NCBI GenBank assembly: GCA_045544615.1
Contig: JAZPZI010000024.1
Span: forward strand, 35,400 to 99,399
Source: CAKSFT01 sp045544615
GTDB taxonomy: Bacteria; Bacillota; Clostridia; UBA1381
DNA: 64,000 nt
Reading direction: 5' to 3'
The position numbers and the translations under genes are program-made. Under the pieces are notes generated by a model. It saw only the letters and a list, made by a program, of their open reading frames with translations, was not told the origin of the DNA and searched no databases. Positions 1 to 8,263 of this stretch are shown in pieces. The first letter of the stretch is position 1, and each line of letters opens with the position of its first letter.

Positions 1-240
1 GGAATCAAATAGAGTGCCGTTTGCAACCGGGCTCAGGTTTTCCGAAAGGGTAGGGGAATTTTTTTGCGGTGCATTATTTTTCATCATATAATAAACTCCG
101 CCGCCGACCGCTGCCGATGAAATTGCACTTGCAAGAATTGCAGATACAAGGCAGAGTGCCCAAACCTTTGTCTTTCTCGGCTTTTTTACCTTCGGTTCAT
201 ATATTATCAAATCTGTAGAATCTGTGTGTGGATATTTCAT
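1..240 (-). CDS. N-terminus of membrane-anchored protein (partial; possible HtrA-type protease)
   Basis: The gene runs leftward off the window edge, so only its first 80 codons are visible. The start is fixed by a GGAGAAATAA ribosome site just before the ATG at 238-240. The product begins with a charged cytoplasmic stretch rich in Lys/Arg (residues ~17-25), followed by one hydrophobic segment with small residues (ALCLVSAILASAISSAAVGG, ~28-47) and then a polar Asn/Pro/Ser linker. This short-tail, single-TM, linker layout is common in S1C (HtrA/DegP-like) serine proteases of Clostridia, but no catalytic domain is in view. Other single-pass envelope proteins fit equally well. Confidence 0.55.
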   Translation of the reverse strand, partial: MKYPHTDSTDLIIYEPKVKKPRKTKVWALCLVSAILASAISSAAVGGGVYYMMKNNAPQKNSPTLSENLSPVANGTLFDS

Positions 241-364
241 TTATTTCTCCTTCTTTTCGTTTCCTTATCCTCTTTATCTATATAATACCCTAAGCTTTTG
301 ACACTGGTATGAATAAAAAGTTAATAAGTTTAGAGTAAAATGTAAACAATTTATGAACAACAAC

Positions 365-393
365 TTGACAAAACCTGCCTCTGATGATAAAAT
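365..393 (+). promoter_or_regulatory. sigma-A promoter of the zinc transport operon
   Basis: TTGACA (365-370), a 17-bp spacer and TAAAAT (388-393) stand in front of the zinc ABC operon. Transcription should start near 400, directly at the operator. Confidence 0.75.
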
Positions 394-404
394 ACAAATG
401 CAAA

Positions 405-419
405 TGAGAATTATTCGCA
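405..419. promoter_or_regulatory. Fur/Zur-type 7-1-7 operator
   Basis: TGAGAAT-T-ATTCGCA is a 7-1-7 inverted repeat with 6 of 7 positions symmetrical. It has the geometry of Fur-superfamily boxes and resembles the Gram-positive Zur consensus. It lies just downstream of the -10 element at the likely transcription start, so a bound repressor would block the operon. A Fur-family gene is the last gene of the same operon. Confidence 0.7.
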
Positions 420-443
420 ACTAAATTTACAGAGGTGGACTTT

Positions 444-1304
444 TTGAAAAGAATTATTGCAATATTAACTGCACTATTTTTGCTCTCAGGTTGTGCAGAC
501 GTGCAGGTCGATACAGATAAGATTTCCGTATGTACATCATTTTATGCCGTATATAATTTTACAAAAATGATAACGGGCGACAGGGCAGATGTAAAGCTGA
601 TGATACCCGACGGTGTAGAGGCTCACGATTGGGAGCCGGGAGTTTTGGATATGATTGAGCTTAATAAAGCTGATGTTTTTATCTATAACGGAATGGGAAT
701 GGAGCCATGGGTTGAAAAGATTATCTCGGGTGTTGAAAATGCTAATTTGATCGTTGTTGAGGCATCAGAAGGCGTTTTGGCACTTGAGAATAATGAACAT
801 ACCGACCCACACATATGGCTTGACCCTAAAAATGTCATGATTGAACTTGAAAATATTTGTGATGCTCTTATTTTAGCGGACAGTGAGAATGCAGATTTTT
901 ACAAGGAAAATCTTGAGGCATCAAAACAAAAGCTTTTGGAACTTGATAAGGAATTTTCCGAGGCAGTTTCGGGATTTGACGAAAAAGAGATTGTTGTAAC
1001 GCACGGAGCGTTCAGTTACCTTTCTAAAGCTTACGGAATTGAACAGTATATGATAGAGGGAATCTCGGGTGAGAGTGACCCGTCATCAGCGGCGATGAGG
1101 GACGCTATTGAGAGGATAAAGAGCAAGGAAAACAGAGCAATTTTCTATGTTGCATCGGAAAGCGACAAGGTGGCAAAGGTTATCGCCGATGAGGCTGATG
1201 CGAAGGTTTATCCGCTGAATCCTTTTGAAAACGGTGCATCGGGTAGCGACTATTTTGAGGTAATGAGAGAAAATCTTTTGGTATTAAAGGAAGCACTAAA
1301 ATGA
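444..1304 (+). CDS. znuA: Zinc ABC transporter substrate-binding lipoprotein
   Basis: Captures Zn2+ (possibly Mn2+) outside the membrane and hands it to the permease. The product is a cluster 9/SBP_bac_9 family protein. A TTG start at 444 is preferred over the in-frame GTG at 435, because GTG lies inside the ribosome site GAGGTGG. With this start the lipobox LLSGC places the lipidated Cys at residue 17. Expected metal ligands are visible: His61 (VEAHDW), the His pair at 119/123 (EHTDPHIW) and His187 (VVTHGA). The long His-rich loop of proteobacterial ZnuA is absent. The gene overlaps the next by 4 nt (ATGA), so translation is coupled. Confidence 0.9.
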   Translation: MKRIIAILTALFLLSGCADVQVDTDKISVCTSFYAVYNFTKMITGDRADVKLMIPDGVEAHDWEPGVLDMIELNKADVFIYNGMGMEPWVEKIISGVENANLIVVEASEGVLALENNEHTDPHIWLDPKNVMIELENICDALILADSENADFYKENLEASKQKLLELDKEFSEAVSGFDEKEIVVTHGAFSYLSKAYGIEQYMIEGISGESDPSSAAMRDAIERIKSKENRAIFYVASESDKVAKVIADEADAKVYPLNPFENGASGSDYFEVMRENLLVLKEALK

Positions 1305-1990
1305 CAGATAAGGTTTTGGAATTTAAAAATGTAAGCTTTAAATATGATAGCCAGGCGGTTTTGAATGATATCAGTTTCTCGCTTGATGAGGGTGACTTTC
1401 TTGGGATTGTCGGTGAGAACGGAACAGGAAAAACCACGCTTATGCGACTGATTCTCGGGTTTTTAAAGCAGGACGCAGGGGAAATCTGTATCCTTGGCGA
1501 GGATTCAAAAAGGTTTAAAAAAACCGAGCTTTTAGGGTATGTATCTCAAAAGGCAAATTCATTCTCGAGTGATTTCCCGGCAACTGTTGAGGAGGTTGTA
1601 TCGGCAAGCCTTTATGCAAAATCAGGGTTTTTGAAGTTTCCGAAAAAACAGGACAAGGACCTTGTGTACGATGTATTAAAGCAGGTTGGTGTGTATGAGT
1701 TAAAGGACAGACTGATCGGCAAGCTCTCGGGCGGTGAACAGCAGAGGGTATTTATTGCAAGAACACTTCTTAAAAAGCCAAAGATTCTGATTTTAGACGA
1801 GCCGACAGTCGGTGTTGATGCAAAAAGTGTCGGCGAGATAACCGGAATTATCAGAAAAATCAATAAAAGCGGTACGACTGTTCTTATGACAAACCACGAC
1901 ACTCATGCGCTCTATGATGTGGCGAATAAAATTCTGACACTTTCCGAAAACGGCTCAGCCGAGATGTGCGAGGTGAATAGAGATGCTTGA
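1301..1990 (+). CDS. znuC: Zinc ABC transporter ATP-binding protein
   Basis: Cytoplasmic ATPase that powers zinc import together with the membrane permease. Walker A (GENGTGKTT, residues 38-46), the signature LSGGEQQR (~146) and Walker B ILILDEP (~167) are intact, followed by a D-loop and the switch His in MTNHD. The length of 229 residues is normal for the family. The start overlaps znuA and the end overlaps znuB by 8 nt, forming a tightly packed operon. Manganese specificity (mntB-like) cannot be excluded from the ATPase alone; the neighbouring regulator and operator argue for zinc. Confidence 0.92.
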   Translation: MTDKVLEFKNVSFKYDSQAVLNDISFSLDEGDFLGIVGENGTGKTTLMRLILGFLKQDAGEICILGEDSKRFKKTELLGYVSQKANSFSSDFPATVEEVVSASLYAKSGFLKFPKKQDKDLVYDVLKQVGVYELKDRLIGKLSGGEQQRVFIARTLLKKPKILILDEPTVGVDAKSVGEITGIIRKINKSGTTVLMTNHDTHALYDVANKILTLSENGSAEMCEVNRDA

Positions 1991-2798
1991 AATATTCAGT
2001 TATGATTTTATGCAACGGGCATTTGTTGCGGCGATTTGTATCTCAATTATGGCACCCTGTATAGGGACTGTAATTGTACTCAAACGCTTATCGGCAATAG
2101 GTGATGCAACATCGCATAGCGCACTTGCGGGAATTGCCGCAGGTCTTGCATTCGGATTCAATCCAATACTTGGTGCGATATGCTTTTCGCTTTTGGCGGT
2201 TTTTGCCGTTGAGGGTTTTAGGAAAGCATTTTCGAAGTTTGCAGATATCGCACCGATTGTTGTTCTTTCGGCAGGCGTGGGACTTACTGCACTTTTTTCG
2301 GGATTCATTGATAAGGGAGGAACGAGTCTGAATAGCTTTCTTTTTGGCTCGATTGTTGCGGTAAGCAGGAGTGAGATGTACCTTACAATCTTGCTTTCGG
2401 TAGTTGTTCTGGCGGTTTCTGTTATATTCTACCGTGAGCTTTTCTATGTCACCTTCGATGAGGAATCGGCAAGACTCTCAAGAGTGCCGGTATCGCTTGT
2501 TAATCTGATAATTCTTGTGATGTGCGCACTCACCGTTTCTGTAGCATCGAGGATTGTCGGTGCGCTGATGGTATCATCGCTTATGGTTATTCCTGTTGCT
2601 TGTGCAATGATTGTGTCAAAAAGTTATAAATCTACTATGATTTTTTCGGTATTGTTTGCCCTTTTGTTTACGGTTTTGGGACTATTTTTGTCCTTTTATG
2701 TTAGATTCCCGTCAGGTGATTTAAAGCCGGGCGGAACGATAGTTTTAACAGGTGTTATTACACTTATTGCATTGATTGCATTAAAGAAAAAGAAATAA
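1983..2798 (+). CDS. znuB: Zinc ABC transporter permease
   Basis: ABC-3 family integral membrane subunit forming the zinc channel. The 271 residues are mostly hydrophobic, with about eight transmembrane segments. The early conserved stretch LKRLSAIGDATSHSALAG includes the Asp-Ala-x-Ser-His motif typical of this family. It overlaps the ATPase gene by 8 nt and is followed 16 nt later by the regulator gene, so all four genes are probably on one mRNA. Confidence 0.92.
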   Translation: MLEIFSYDFMQRAFVAAICISIMAPCIGTVIVLKRLSAIGDATSHSALAGIAAGLAFGFNPILGAICFSLLAVFAVEGFRKAFSKFADIAPIVVLSAGVGLTALFSGFIDKGGTSLNSFLFGSIVAVSRSEMYLTILLSVVVLAVSVIFYRELFYVTFDEESARLSRVPVSLVNLIILVMCALTVSVASRIVGALMVSSLMVIPVACAMIVSKSYKSTMIFSVLFALLFTVLGLFLSFYVRFPSGDLKPGGTIVLTGVITLIALIALKKKK

Positions 2799-2814
2799 GA
2801 AAGGGGATGTTTTC

Positions 2815-3192
2815 GTGTTTGCTGAAAAGGGAATAAAAAGAACAGAACAGCGTGAGCAGATTTTCAAGATGCTCCTTGGTGCAAAAAAGCCAATGACAGC
2901 AGAGGAAATTTTCAAAGCAACTGATGGCATATCGCTTGCAACAGTATATCGCACACTCGATACATTCCTTGAAAAGGGAGTAATAGAGAAAATATCCTTT
3001 GAAAACAGCGATAAACGTTTTTTTGAGGTAGCAGGCAATGCACACAGACATTATGCGGTCTGTTTAAGCTGCAGACATATGGAGTACATCGACCTTTGTC
3101 CGGTACACGGTCTGAATATTGATAATTTCGAGATAACGGGACACCGACTCGAAATTTACGGCTACTGTAAGGATTGCAGACAAAAAGCATAG
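2815..3192 (+). CDS. zur: Fur-family metal-responsive repressor (Zur-like)
   Basis: DNA-binding dimer that represses metal uptake genes when metal is plentiful. The winged helix (residues ~26-60, recognition helix around LATVYRTLDTF) is followed by a dimerisation domain with two structural-zinc Cys pairs, C83/C86 and C118/C121, plus His78, His80, His88 and His111. GTG is the start, preceded by GAAAGGGGA. Placement as fourth gene of a zinc importer operon with a 7-1-7 box in front indicates autoregulated zinc control. A peroxide (PerR) or iron (Fur) role is possible from sequence alone but less consistent with context. Confidence 0.85.
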   Translation: MFAEKGIKRTEQREQIFKMLLGAKKPMTAEEIFKATDGISLATVYRTLDTFLEKGVIEKISFENSDKRFFEVAGNAHRHYAVCLSCRHMEYIDLCPVHGLNIDNFEITGHRLEIYGYCKDCRQKA

Positions 3193-3196
3193 GCGT

Positions 3197-3222
3197 GGAA
3201 TAGTGTTTAAAGAACACTATTC
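3197..3222. terminator. Hairpin after the zinc operon
   Basis: GAATAGTGTT and AACACTATTC form a 10-bp stem with a 5-nt loop just after the zur stop codon. No long U-run follows, so it may be a 3' stabiliser instead of a full terminator. Confidence 0.5.
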
Positions 3223-3247
3223 AGCGATATAAATTACGTTGGAATTT

Positions 3248-3304
3248 TCGATATGTGCTAAAGCACTCGATATGCCAGCGGCTCGATATGTTGCCTCTGG
3301 CAAC
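3248..3304. repeat. Three-unit TCGATATG-hairpin palindromic array
   Basis: The octamer TCGATATG occurs three times (3248, 3267, 3283). Each copy leads straight into a different small hairpin: GTGCT/AGCAC (3255-3266), GCC/GGC (3274-3282) and GTTGCC/GGCAAC (3290-3304). The modular layout resembles intergenic palindromic units scattered in Firmicutes genomes. It lies between a leftward-reading and a rightward-reading gene end. Confidence 0.65.
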
Positions 3305-3331
3305 GAGCTATAAGAAGTTATATAATATGGA

Positions 3332-3370
3332 AAAACCTCTCAAATAAGCAATTTGAGAGGTTTTATTTTT
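3332..3370. terminator. Bidirectional intrinsic terminator between zur and deoB
   Basis: AAAACCTCTCAAAT pairs with ATTTGAGAGGTTTT (14 bp) and is followed by a T-rich run on the plus strand. The A-run on the other flank lets it also stop the leftward deoB transcript. Confidence 0.85.
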
Positions 3371-3406
3371 TTATATAATGAGTCCTTTGGGACTCAATCT
3401 ATTTTC

Positions 3407-4576
3407 CTATGCTTTTATTTTATCCCAAAAGCTTTCGCCGTCAATGTTGCCATCGACTCTGAATACATCAAGAATGGTTTTGCCGATTGCGCCAAAACCA
3501 TCAATCGTGCCGAGTGGGACAGGGTTGACTTTTTCGCCAAAAACAAGGAGCGGTACTGCCTCACGGGTATGGTCTGTACCGGGAAAACCTGGGTCACAGC
3601 CGTGGTCGGCGGTTATAATCAGAATATCGTCATCCTTTAGCTTTGCGGTAATTTCGGGTAGCTTTTCATCAAAATAGCTTATAGCCTTTGCATAGCCCGA
3701 AATGTCGTTTCGGTGACCGTATTTCATATCAAAGTCAACAAGATTCACAAAACAAAGCCCTGAAAATTCACTGTCCATAATGTTTAGTGTTTTTTCGATT
3801 CCGTCGGGATTGTCAACCGTCGGGAAGTGCTTTGTGATACCCGAGCCCGAGAAAATGTCGTTAATTTTACCGACTGCTATTGTCTCAAAACCACTATCAG
3901 CTAAAAAGTTAAGCATAGTCTTTTCGGGCGGCTTGACCGAATAGTCGTGTCGACCTGAAGTTCTGACAAAATCAGGGTAGGTTCCCGAAAATGGTCTTGC
4001 AATAACTCTGCCGACTGCATGAAAACCTGTTAAGATTTCTCTTGCGATTTCACAGTATCGGTAAAGCTCAGAGAGAGGCACAACATCCTCGTGTGCGGCA
4101 ATCTGGAAAACGCTGTCTGCCGAGGTGTAGACAATAAGACTTCCAGTTTTGATATGCTCGCATCCGTAGTCCTTTATGACCTCTGTACCTGAATATGGTT
4201 TATTGCATATAACATTTCTTCCGACTCTCTTTTCAAATTCTGAAATTACATCATCAGGAAATCCGTCGGGATAGGTCGGGAAGGGCTTTTCGAGCGTGAT
4301 TCCTGCCATCTCCCAATGCCCGGTTGTTGTGTCCTTTCCGCTTGATAGCTCATAAAGCCTGCCAAATGCAGACGTCGGGTTTGCAACATCTGGTCCTGCA
4401 TCAACTTCGTCGATATTGAAAAGTCCGAGCTTTTGCAGATTCGGAGCAGAAAATTCAGGGGATAGAGATATTGTCTTTAGTGTATTTGCACCAATATCGC
4501 CGTAAGCATCAGCATCGGGCATAGCACCGATTCCGAAACTGTCCAAAACTATTAAAAATATTCTTTTGATTTCCAT
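3407..4576 (-). CDS. deoB: Phosphopentomutase
   Basis: Interconverts (deoxy)ribose-1-phosphate and (deoxy)ribose-5-phosphate in nucleoside salvage. It belongs to the alkaline-phosphatase-like metalloenzyme superfamily. The N-terminal metal site is seen in FLIVLDSFGIGAMPDA and the C-terminal one in TADHGCDPGFPGTDHTREAVP. The 389 residues match the usual ~390. No purine or pyrimidine phosphorylase is adjacent, so it appears as a single-gene unit. It has its own promoter at 4594-4622 and shares the terminator at 3332 with the zinc operon. Confidence 0.95.
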   Translation of the reverse strand: MEIKRIFLIVLDSFGIGAMPDADAYGDIGANTLKTISLSPEFSAPNLQKLGLFNIDEVDAGPDVANPTSAFGRLYELSSGKDTTTGHWEMAGITLEKPFPTYPDGFPDDVISEFEKRVGRNVICNKPYSGTEVIKDYGCEHIKTGSLIVYTSADSVFQIAAHEDVVPLSELYRYCEIAREILTGFHAVGRVIARPFSGTYPDFVRTSGRHDYSVKPPEKTMLNFLADSGFETIAVGKINDIFSGSGITKHFPTVDNPDGIEKTLNIMDSEFSGLCFVNLVDFDMKYGHRNDISGYAKAISYFDEKLPEITAKLKDDDILIITADHGCDPGFPGTDHTREAVPLLVFGEKVNPVPLGTIDGFGAIGKTILDVFRVDGNIDGESFWDKIKA

Positions 4577-4593
4577 AATTCATCACCACTTAT

Positions 4594-4622
4594 ATTTTAA
4601 CATTTTCTATTTAAAAATTCAA
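4594..4622 (-). promoter_or_regulatory. Promoter of deoB
   Basis: Read on the minus strand: TTGAAT (4622-4617), a 17-bp spacer, TAAAAT (4599-4594), then the ribosome site GTGGTGATG before deoB. Confidence 0.65.
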
Positions 4623-4672
4623 TATAGAATTTATCGGTTTTTGCGGGAATATAGTTAATGTGAGGTGATGAT

Positions 4673-5353
4673 ATGCTTGAAATGTTTTTGGGGATTTTGA
4701 AAAACCTCATATTCCTTGCAGGGTATGTCGGGAATTCAAATGCCTTCCCAAAACAGCTATCAAAGGAGGAAGAGGCAAGATACTTAAAAGAGTATGCAGA
4801 AGGAAGCGAGAGTGCAAAAAACATCCTGATAGAACATAACTTGCGGCTTGTTGCACATATTGCAAAAAAGTACAGCGATGAGAATAATTTAGATGATTTG
4901 ATTTCGGTTGGTATTATCGGTCTTATCAAGGGGATAAACACCTTTTCTGCAAAGAAAAACTCAAGGCTTGTAACCTACATTGCCCGTTGTATCGAAAATG
5001 AAATTCTGATGGTACTAAGAAGTAACCGCAAGCACTCGGGCGAGGTGTCTTTGGATGAGCCGATAGGAGTGGATAAGGACGGGAATAATATGACGCTCTC
5101 GGATATTCTGCCCGCAGCCGGAAATGACATTATTGACGAGATTGCCCTGAGTGTTGATGTGGGAAGATTATATAGGGCGATGGGACGGGTGCTGTCCGAA
5201 AACGAGGCAAGGATTATAATCTGGAGATACGGACTGAACAAGCAAAAAAAGAAGACACAAAAGGAGATTGCGGATATACTGGGTATATCACGCTCTTACG
5301 TGTCAAGGATAGAGAAGAAAGCGTTAAAAAAGCTGGAACAGGAGTTAAAATGA
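4673..5353 (+). CDS. sigK: RNA polymerase sporulation sigma factor, sigma-K type
   Basis: Late mother-cell sigma factor directing coat and cortex genes. The short hydrophobic N-terminus followed by GYVGNSNAFPKQLSKEEE is characteristic of SigK and corresponds to the pro-sequence plus region 1.2. Region 2 (NNLDDLISVGIIGLIKGI) and the region 4 helix-turn-helix (TQKEIADILGISRSYVSRIEKKA) follow in one uninterrupted frame of 226 residues, so there is no skin-type element here. SigE shares similar regions, but its N-terminus differs. The ribosome site GAGGTGATG fixes the start. Confidence 0.85.
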   Translation: MLEMFLGILKNLIFLAGYVGNSNAFPKQLSKEEEARYLKEYAEGSESAKNILIEHNLRLVAHIAKKYSDENNLDDLISVGIIGLIKGINTFSAKKNSRLVTYIARCIENEILMVLRSNRKHSGEVSLDEPIGVDKDGNNMTLSDILPAAGNDIIDEIALSVDVGRLYRAMGRVLSENEARIIIWRYGLNKQKKKTQKEIADILGISRSYVSRIEKKALKKLEQELK

Positions 5354-5354
5354 A

Positions 5355-5379
5355 AAGGGAGTTCTGAATGAACTCCCTT
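5355..5379. terminator. Bidirectional terminator between sigK and the lipoprotein gene
   Basis: AAGGGAGTTC pairs with GAACTCCCTT around a 5-nt loop between two converging genes, with A/T-rich flanks on both sides. Confidence 0.75.
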
Positions 5380-5388
5380 ATTTAGGTT

Positions 5389-6072
5389 TTAGAATAAACC
5401 GTCAAAATTTTCAAATGTACTCTTTTCGTTAACGATTTTCCAGGTACCGTCGGTTTCGGTTACCAATAATTCTAATTCCGATGTTGTGGTTCCCATAGCG
5501 TCCAGACCTTCTTCGATAATTGGCAGGAGCTTATCACGAAGACCTGTCATCAATGCTGGCATCACTTCTTCTTCAGAAGATGTCAATGAAATTGTTCCGT
5601 TTGTCAAAAGTTCGTTTATAAGCTCGGTTGCGAGTGCCTCGAAGTCGAGTTCTGATAAGAAATCCATTTCTCCAACCTGGTCAAAGTCGATCGAGTTAAG
5701 AGTTATCTTGTGCATGTATCCGTCTTCTGTTTTTTCTGATGATGTAATTTCGTAGCTCATACTGCCTGTGATTTTGCCAAGTAATGTATCTGCAACCGGC
5801 GTAAATGTGTCGGAGTATGCAGCAACTTCATCGCCGAGCTCTTTCATAAAGAGATCTTTTGCACCGTCGAGGTTTTCAAAAGGGATGTCGGCAAGAAAAT
5901 CCTCGCTATCAACGTAGCTTGAGGCGGATTTGAAATCAAGCTGGCATATTGCATCCATAAAACCTGTAACAGCAACTTTGCTTTCTTCTGTTTTGTCAGA
6001 ACATCCGCTGATCGTAATAAGCGAAGAAGCTGCAAGGATGAGTGCAGAGAGTTTTGTTAATGTTTTTTTCAT
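5389..6072 (-). CDS. Secreted lipoprotein of unknown function
   Basis: The ATG at 6072 is chosen because GGGAGGAA lies just upstream; an in-frame start at 6087 would put the ribosome site inside the gene. The product has a Lys-rich n-region, a hydrophobic core and the lipobox ITISGC (Cys24), then a 200-residue acidic extracellular domain with regular alternation of helices and strands. The early part (VAVTGFMDAICQLDFKSASSYVD) resembles NTF2-like/DUF4878-type export proteins that sit outside the membrane, but I cannot name a function. It is monocistronic. Confidence 0.75.
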   Translation of the reverse strand: MKKTLTKLSALILAASSLITISGCSDKTEESKVAVTGFMDAICQLDFKSASSYVDSEDFLADIPFENLDGAKDLFMKELGDEVAAYSDTFTPVADTLLGKITGSMSYEITSSEKTEDGYMHKITLNSIDFDQVGEMDFLSELDFEALATELINELLTNGTISLTSSEEEVMPALMTGLRDKLLPIIEEGLDAMGTTTSELELLVTETDGTWKIVNEKSTFENFDGLF

Positions 6073-6128
6073 ATTGATTCCTCCCAAAATAATTTATAAT
6101 TCAAGTATATCACCCGATTAAAAAAATG

Positions 6129-6956
6129 TCAAATTCTGTTTTTATATTCCTTTGGTGTCATACCTGTTTTCGCCTTGAACTGCTTTGTGAAATATGCAGC
6201 ATCGACAAACCCGAGCCGCTCGGAGATTTCGGCGATGTTCAGGTTTTCGTATCTTAAATAGGTCTTTGCCTTTTTAATCTTATTTGCAATTCTGAACTCG
6301 ACAGGAGAGAGCCCCGAGTATTCCTTAAAAAGCCTCCTGAAATAAATCTCGGAAACGTTGCACATATTTGCGACTTCGGCAATGCTCAGCTCCTGGTCGA
6401 TGTCGTTTTCAAGGTAGCTTATCCCTTTTGAAATGATGCTGTATTTTTTCTCGGTAAGATTCTTTTCACGGTAGTATGAGCTGAGGCTTGATAAAATGTC
6501 ATAAACACCCGACTTCATTCGTGCAGGGCAGATAACGGCTGATTCACCGTAAAAGTCAACCTGAGAAAAGAGCATTTTGTAATTTGAGTCGCCTGTTGTG
6601 TACACCGAGATTTTGTCGCTCAAGACAAAGGGCTCGCCATGTTTATCAGACAGACGGAAGTTTATGCCGATGGTATTTGCCTGTGGGCGTTCAAAATCAT
6701 AAAACCTTACGCTGTATTCGTGATTTATCGGTGCATAGACGATATCGCCACTTTTTGCGTAGATTTTTTTGCCGTCGACCGTGGTATATTCAGCCTTGCA
6801 TCGGTCAAGGTAGAGGAAGATATTTACCTCCTTTGGCGAACCGATACAGCTAAAAGAATTATTACTATCCCACGTTTGCTTTAAAACTGTCAAAACCTCT
6901 ATCGAATAATTATAATCATAGAGCTTATTCAAGGAAATCGTTTTCAAAACATACAC
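6129..6956 (-). CDS. AraC-family transcriptional regulator
   Basis: A 275-residue regulator with an N-terminal cupin-like sugar-sensing domain (residues ~1-160, with beta-strand motifs such as KIYAKSGDIVYAP) and a C-terminal double helix-turn-helix (~175-275, ending FGFVDAAYFTKQFKAKTGMT-type; actual core GFVDAAYFTKQFKAKTGMTP). It is divergent from the dehydrogenase/NagB operon starting at 7163, with face-to-face promoters about 50 bp apart. It therefore most likely senses a carbohydrate or amino sugar and controls that operon. Confidence 0.88.
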   Translation of the reverse strand: MYVLKTISLNKLYDYNYSIEVLTVLKQTWDSNNSFSCIGSPKEVNIFLYLDRCKAEYTTVDGKKIYAKSGDIVYAPINHEYSVRFYDFERPQANTIGINFRLSDKHGEPFVLSDKISVYTTGDSNYKMLFSQVDFYGESAVICPARMKSGVYDILSSLSSYYREKNLTEKKYSIISKGISYLENDIDQELSIAEVANMCNVSEIYFRRLFKEYSGLSPVEFRIANKIKKAKTYLRYENLNIAEISERLGFVDAAYFTKQFKAKTGMTPKEYKNRI

Positions 6957-6977
6957 CTACCTTTTATAATCAATTCT

Positions 6978-7006
6978 ATTATAAAAAACAAATTGTAAAA
7001 AGTCAA
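6978..7006 (-). promoter_or_regulatory. Promoter of the AraC-family gene
   Basis: On the minus strand TTGACT (7006-7001), 17-bp spacer, TATAAT (6983-6978). Confidence 0.75.
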
Positions 7007-7049
7007 CAAAAAGTATCGAAAAGTTATATTTTTATATCAAAAAATCATA

Positions 7050-7078
7050 TTGACTCTGATAACTTGCTCTGTTATACT
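7050..7078 (+). promoter_or_regulatory. Promoter of the sugar-dehydrogenase operon
   Basis: TTGACT (7050-7055), 17-bp spacer, TATACT (7073-7078). A leader of about 80 nt precedes the first start codon. The -35 elements of this and the divergent araC promoter are under 50 bp apart, so one regulator could serve both. Confidence 0.75.
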
Positions 7079-7162
7079 ATAATTAAAATTAGTTTGTTTT
7101 CCCGGATTTGCCCAACCGGAAGAACTCAAAAATCAGGGCAGAAAGGTTTTAAGGAGATTATT

Positions 7163-8251
7163 ATGAAAAAAATCAGAGTTGGTATTGTTGGTTTCGGTGG
7201 CATTTGTAACGGCGTTCACGCACCCGGTTATGTTGCTCTCGGTAAGGAAAAGGCTGAAATCACAGCAGTATGTGACATAAAGCCGGAAAAACTTGCACTT
7301 GCAAAGGAAAAGTTCGGTCTTTCAGATGACTGTCTTTTTACAGACTACCGTGACCTTATAAAGAGCGGTCTTGTAGATGCAATCGATATTGCAACTCCAA
7401 ACGATGTACACTGTGAAATTGCAGAAGCTGCAATCGATGCAGGACTTGATTTCAGTATCGAAAAACCAATCGGCTTGAACTTTGAACAGGCAAAGCACCT
7501 TTATGATAAGGTTATGGCATCTGATGTAAGATCATTTATCTGCTTCTCATGGAGATACAGACCATATACAAGATACGTAAGAGACATCATCAAGAGCGGT
7601 CAGCTCGGAAAGCTTTATCACATCTATATCAGATGTATTAAAAACAGCGGTCTCTGGGAAGGCAGAAAGCTTGAATGGAGATTTGATAAGGACAGAGCCG
7701 GTACAGGCGTTTTGGGCGACCTTGGCTCACACATGATTGATATCACAAGATTCTGGGGCGAAGAATTTGACGGCGTATATGCACAGAGAGGTACATATAT
7801 CACAGAGCGTCAGAGCGAAACAAGTGACGAAATCCTGCCTGTTACAACAGATGACTGGTGCAATATCAACGGTATGACAAAGAGCGGTGTGCCTGTAACA
7901 ATCGCACTTTCAAGAACAGCTACAACAATCGACGACTTGATTGAGTTCGAAGTAATGGGTGAAAACGGCAGACTTAAGTATAAGTACGAATGGAAGACAG
8001 GCGTTGGCGTAACAAACGAAATCGAAGCTTGTATCGGTAAGACTGATATGGAAGGTGCAGGAACTCATAAGCTTATTCCGCCTGCTAAGTACGAAGCTAA
8101 CCAGTCAGAATCATTCATCAACCTCTTGAATGATATCGAAGACGAATATACCGCTCACCTTGAAGAGGGTATGGAATGTCAGAAGGTATTGGATGCTGCT
8201 GAACTTTCATGTGAACTCGGCAGATATGTTAAGATTTCAGAAATCAAATAA
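7163..8251 (+). CDS. Gfo/Idh/MocA-family NAD(P)-dependent sugar dehydrogenase
   Basis: Predicted to oxidise or reduce a sugar or polyol. The start at 7163 follows AAGGAG; the frame is open upstream, but that part covers the promoter. The product is 362 residues. An N-terminal Rossmann fold (VGIVGFGGICNG) is followed by the family Lys in SIEKPIG (~residue 94) and a C-terminal alpha/beta substrate domain containing LGDLGSHMIDITRFW. First gene of a four-gene operon with a NagB-like enzyme, a TIM-barrel epimerase and a second dehydrogenase. The specific substrate is unknown. Confidence 0.88.
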   Translation: MKKIRVGIVGFGGICNGVHAPGYVALGKEKAEITAVCDIKPEKLALAKEKFGLSDDCLFTDYRDLIKSGLVDAIDIATPNDVHCEIAEAAIDAGLDFSIEKPIGLNFEQAKHLYDKVMASDVRSFICFSWRYRPYTRYVRDIIKSGQLGKLYHIYIRCIKNSGLWEGRKLEWRFDKDRAGTGVLGDLGSHMIDITRFWGEEFDGVYAQRGTYITERQSETSDEILPVTTDDWCNINGMTKSGVPVTIALSRTATTIDDLIEFEVMGENGRLKYKYEWKTGVGVTNEIEACIGKTDMEGAGTHKLIPPAKYEANQSESFINLLNDIEDEYTAHLEEGMECQKVLDAAELSCELGRYVKISEIK

Positions 8252-8263
8252 GGAGAGTACGAA

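Noticed and set aside
435..443. GTG at 435 as start of the zinc-binding lipoprotein
   Set aside because: The codon lies inside the ribosome-binding site; the TTG at 444 is correctly spaced.
3248..3304. Riboswitch or CRISPR between zur and deoB
   Set aside because: The repeat units are small hairpins following a common octamer, located between gene ends; no riboswitch core or spacer structure is visible.
4673..5353. skin-type interruption of sigK
   Set aside because: The reading frame is continuous from the pro-sequence to region 4.
7064..7162. Upstream extension of the first sugar dehydrogenase
   Set aside because: The open frame covers the promoter -10 element and has no homology to the family; the AAGGAG-preceded ATG at 7163 is used.
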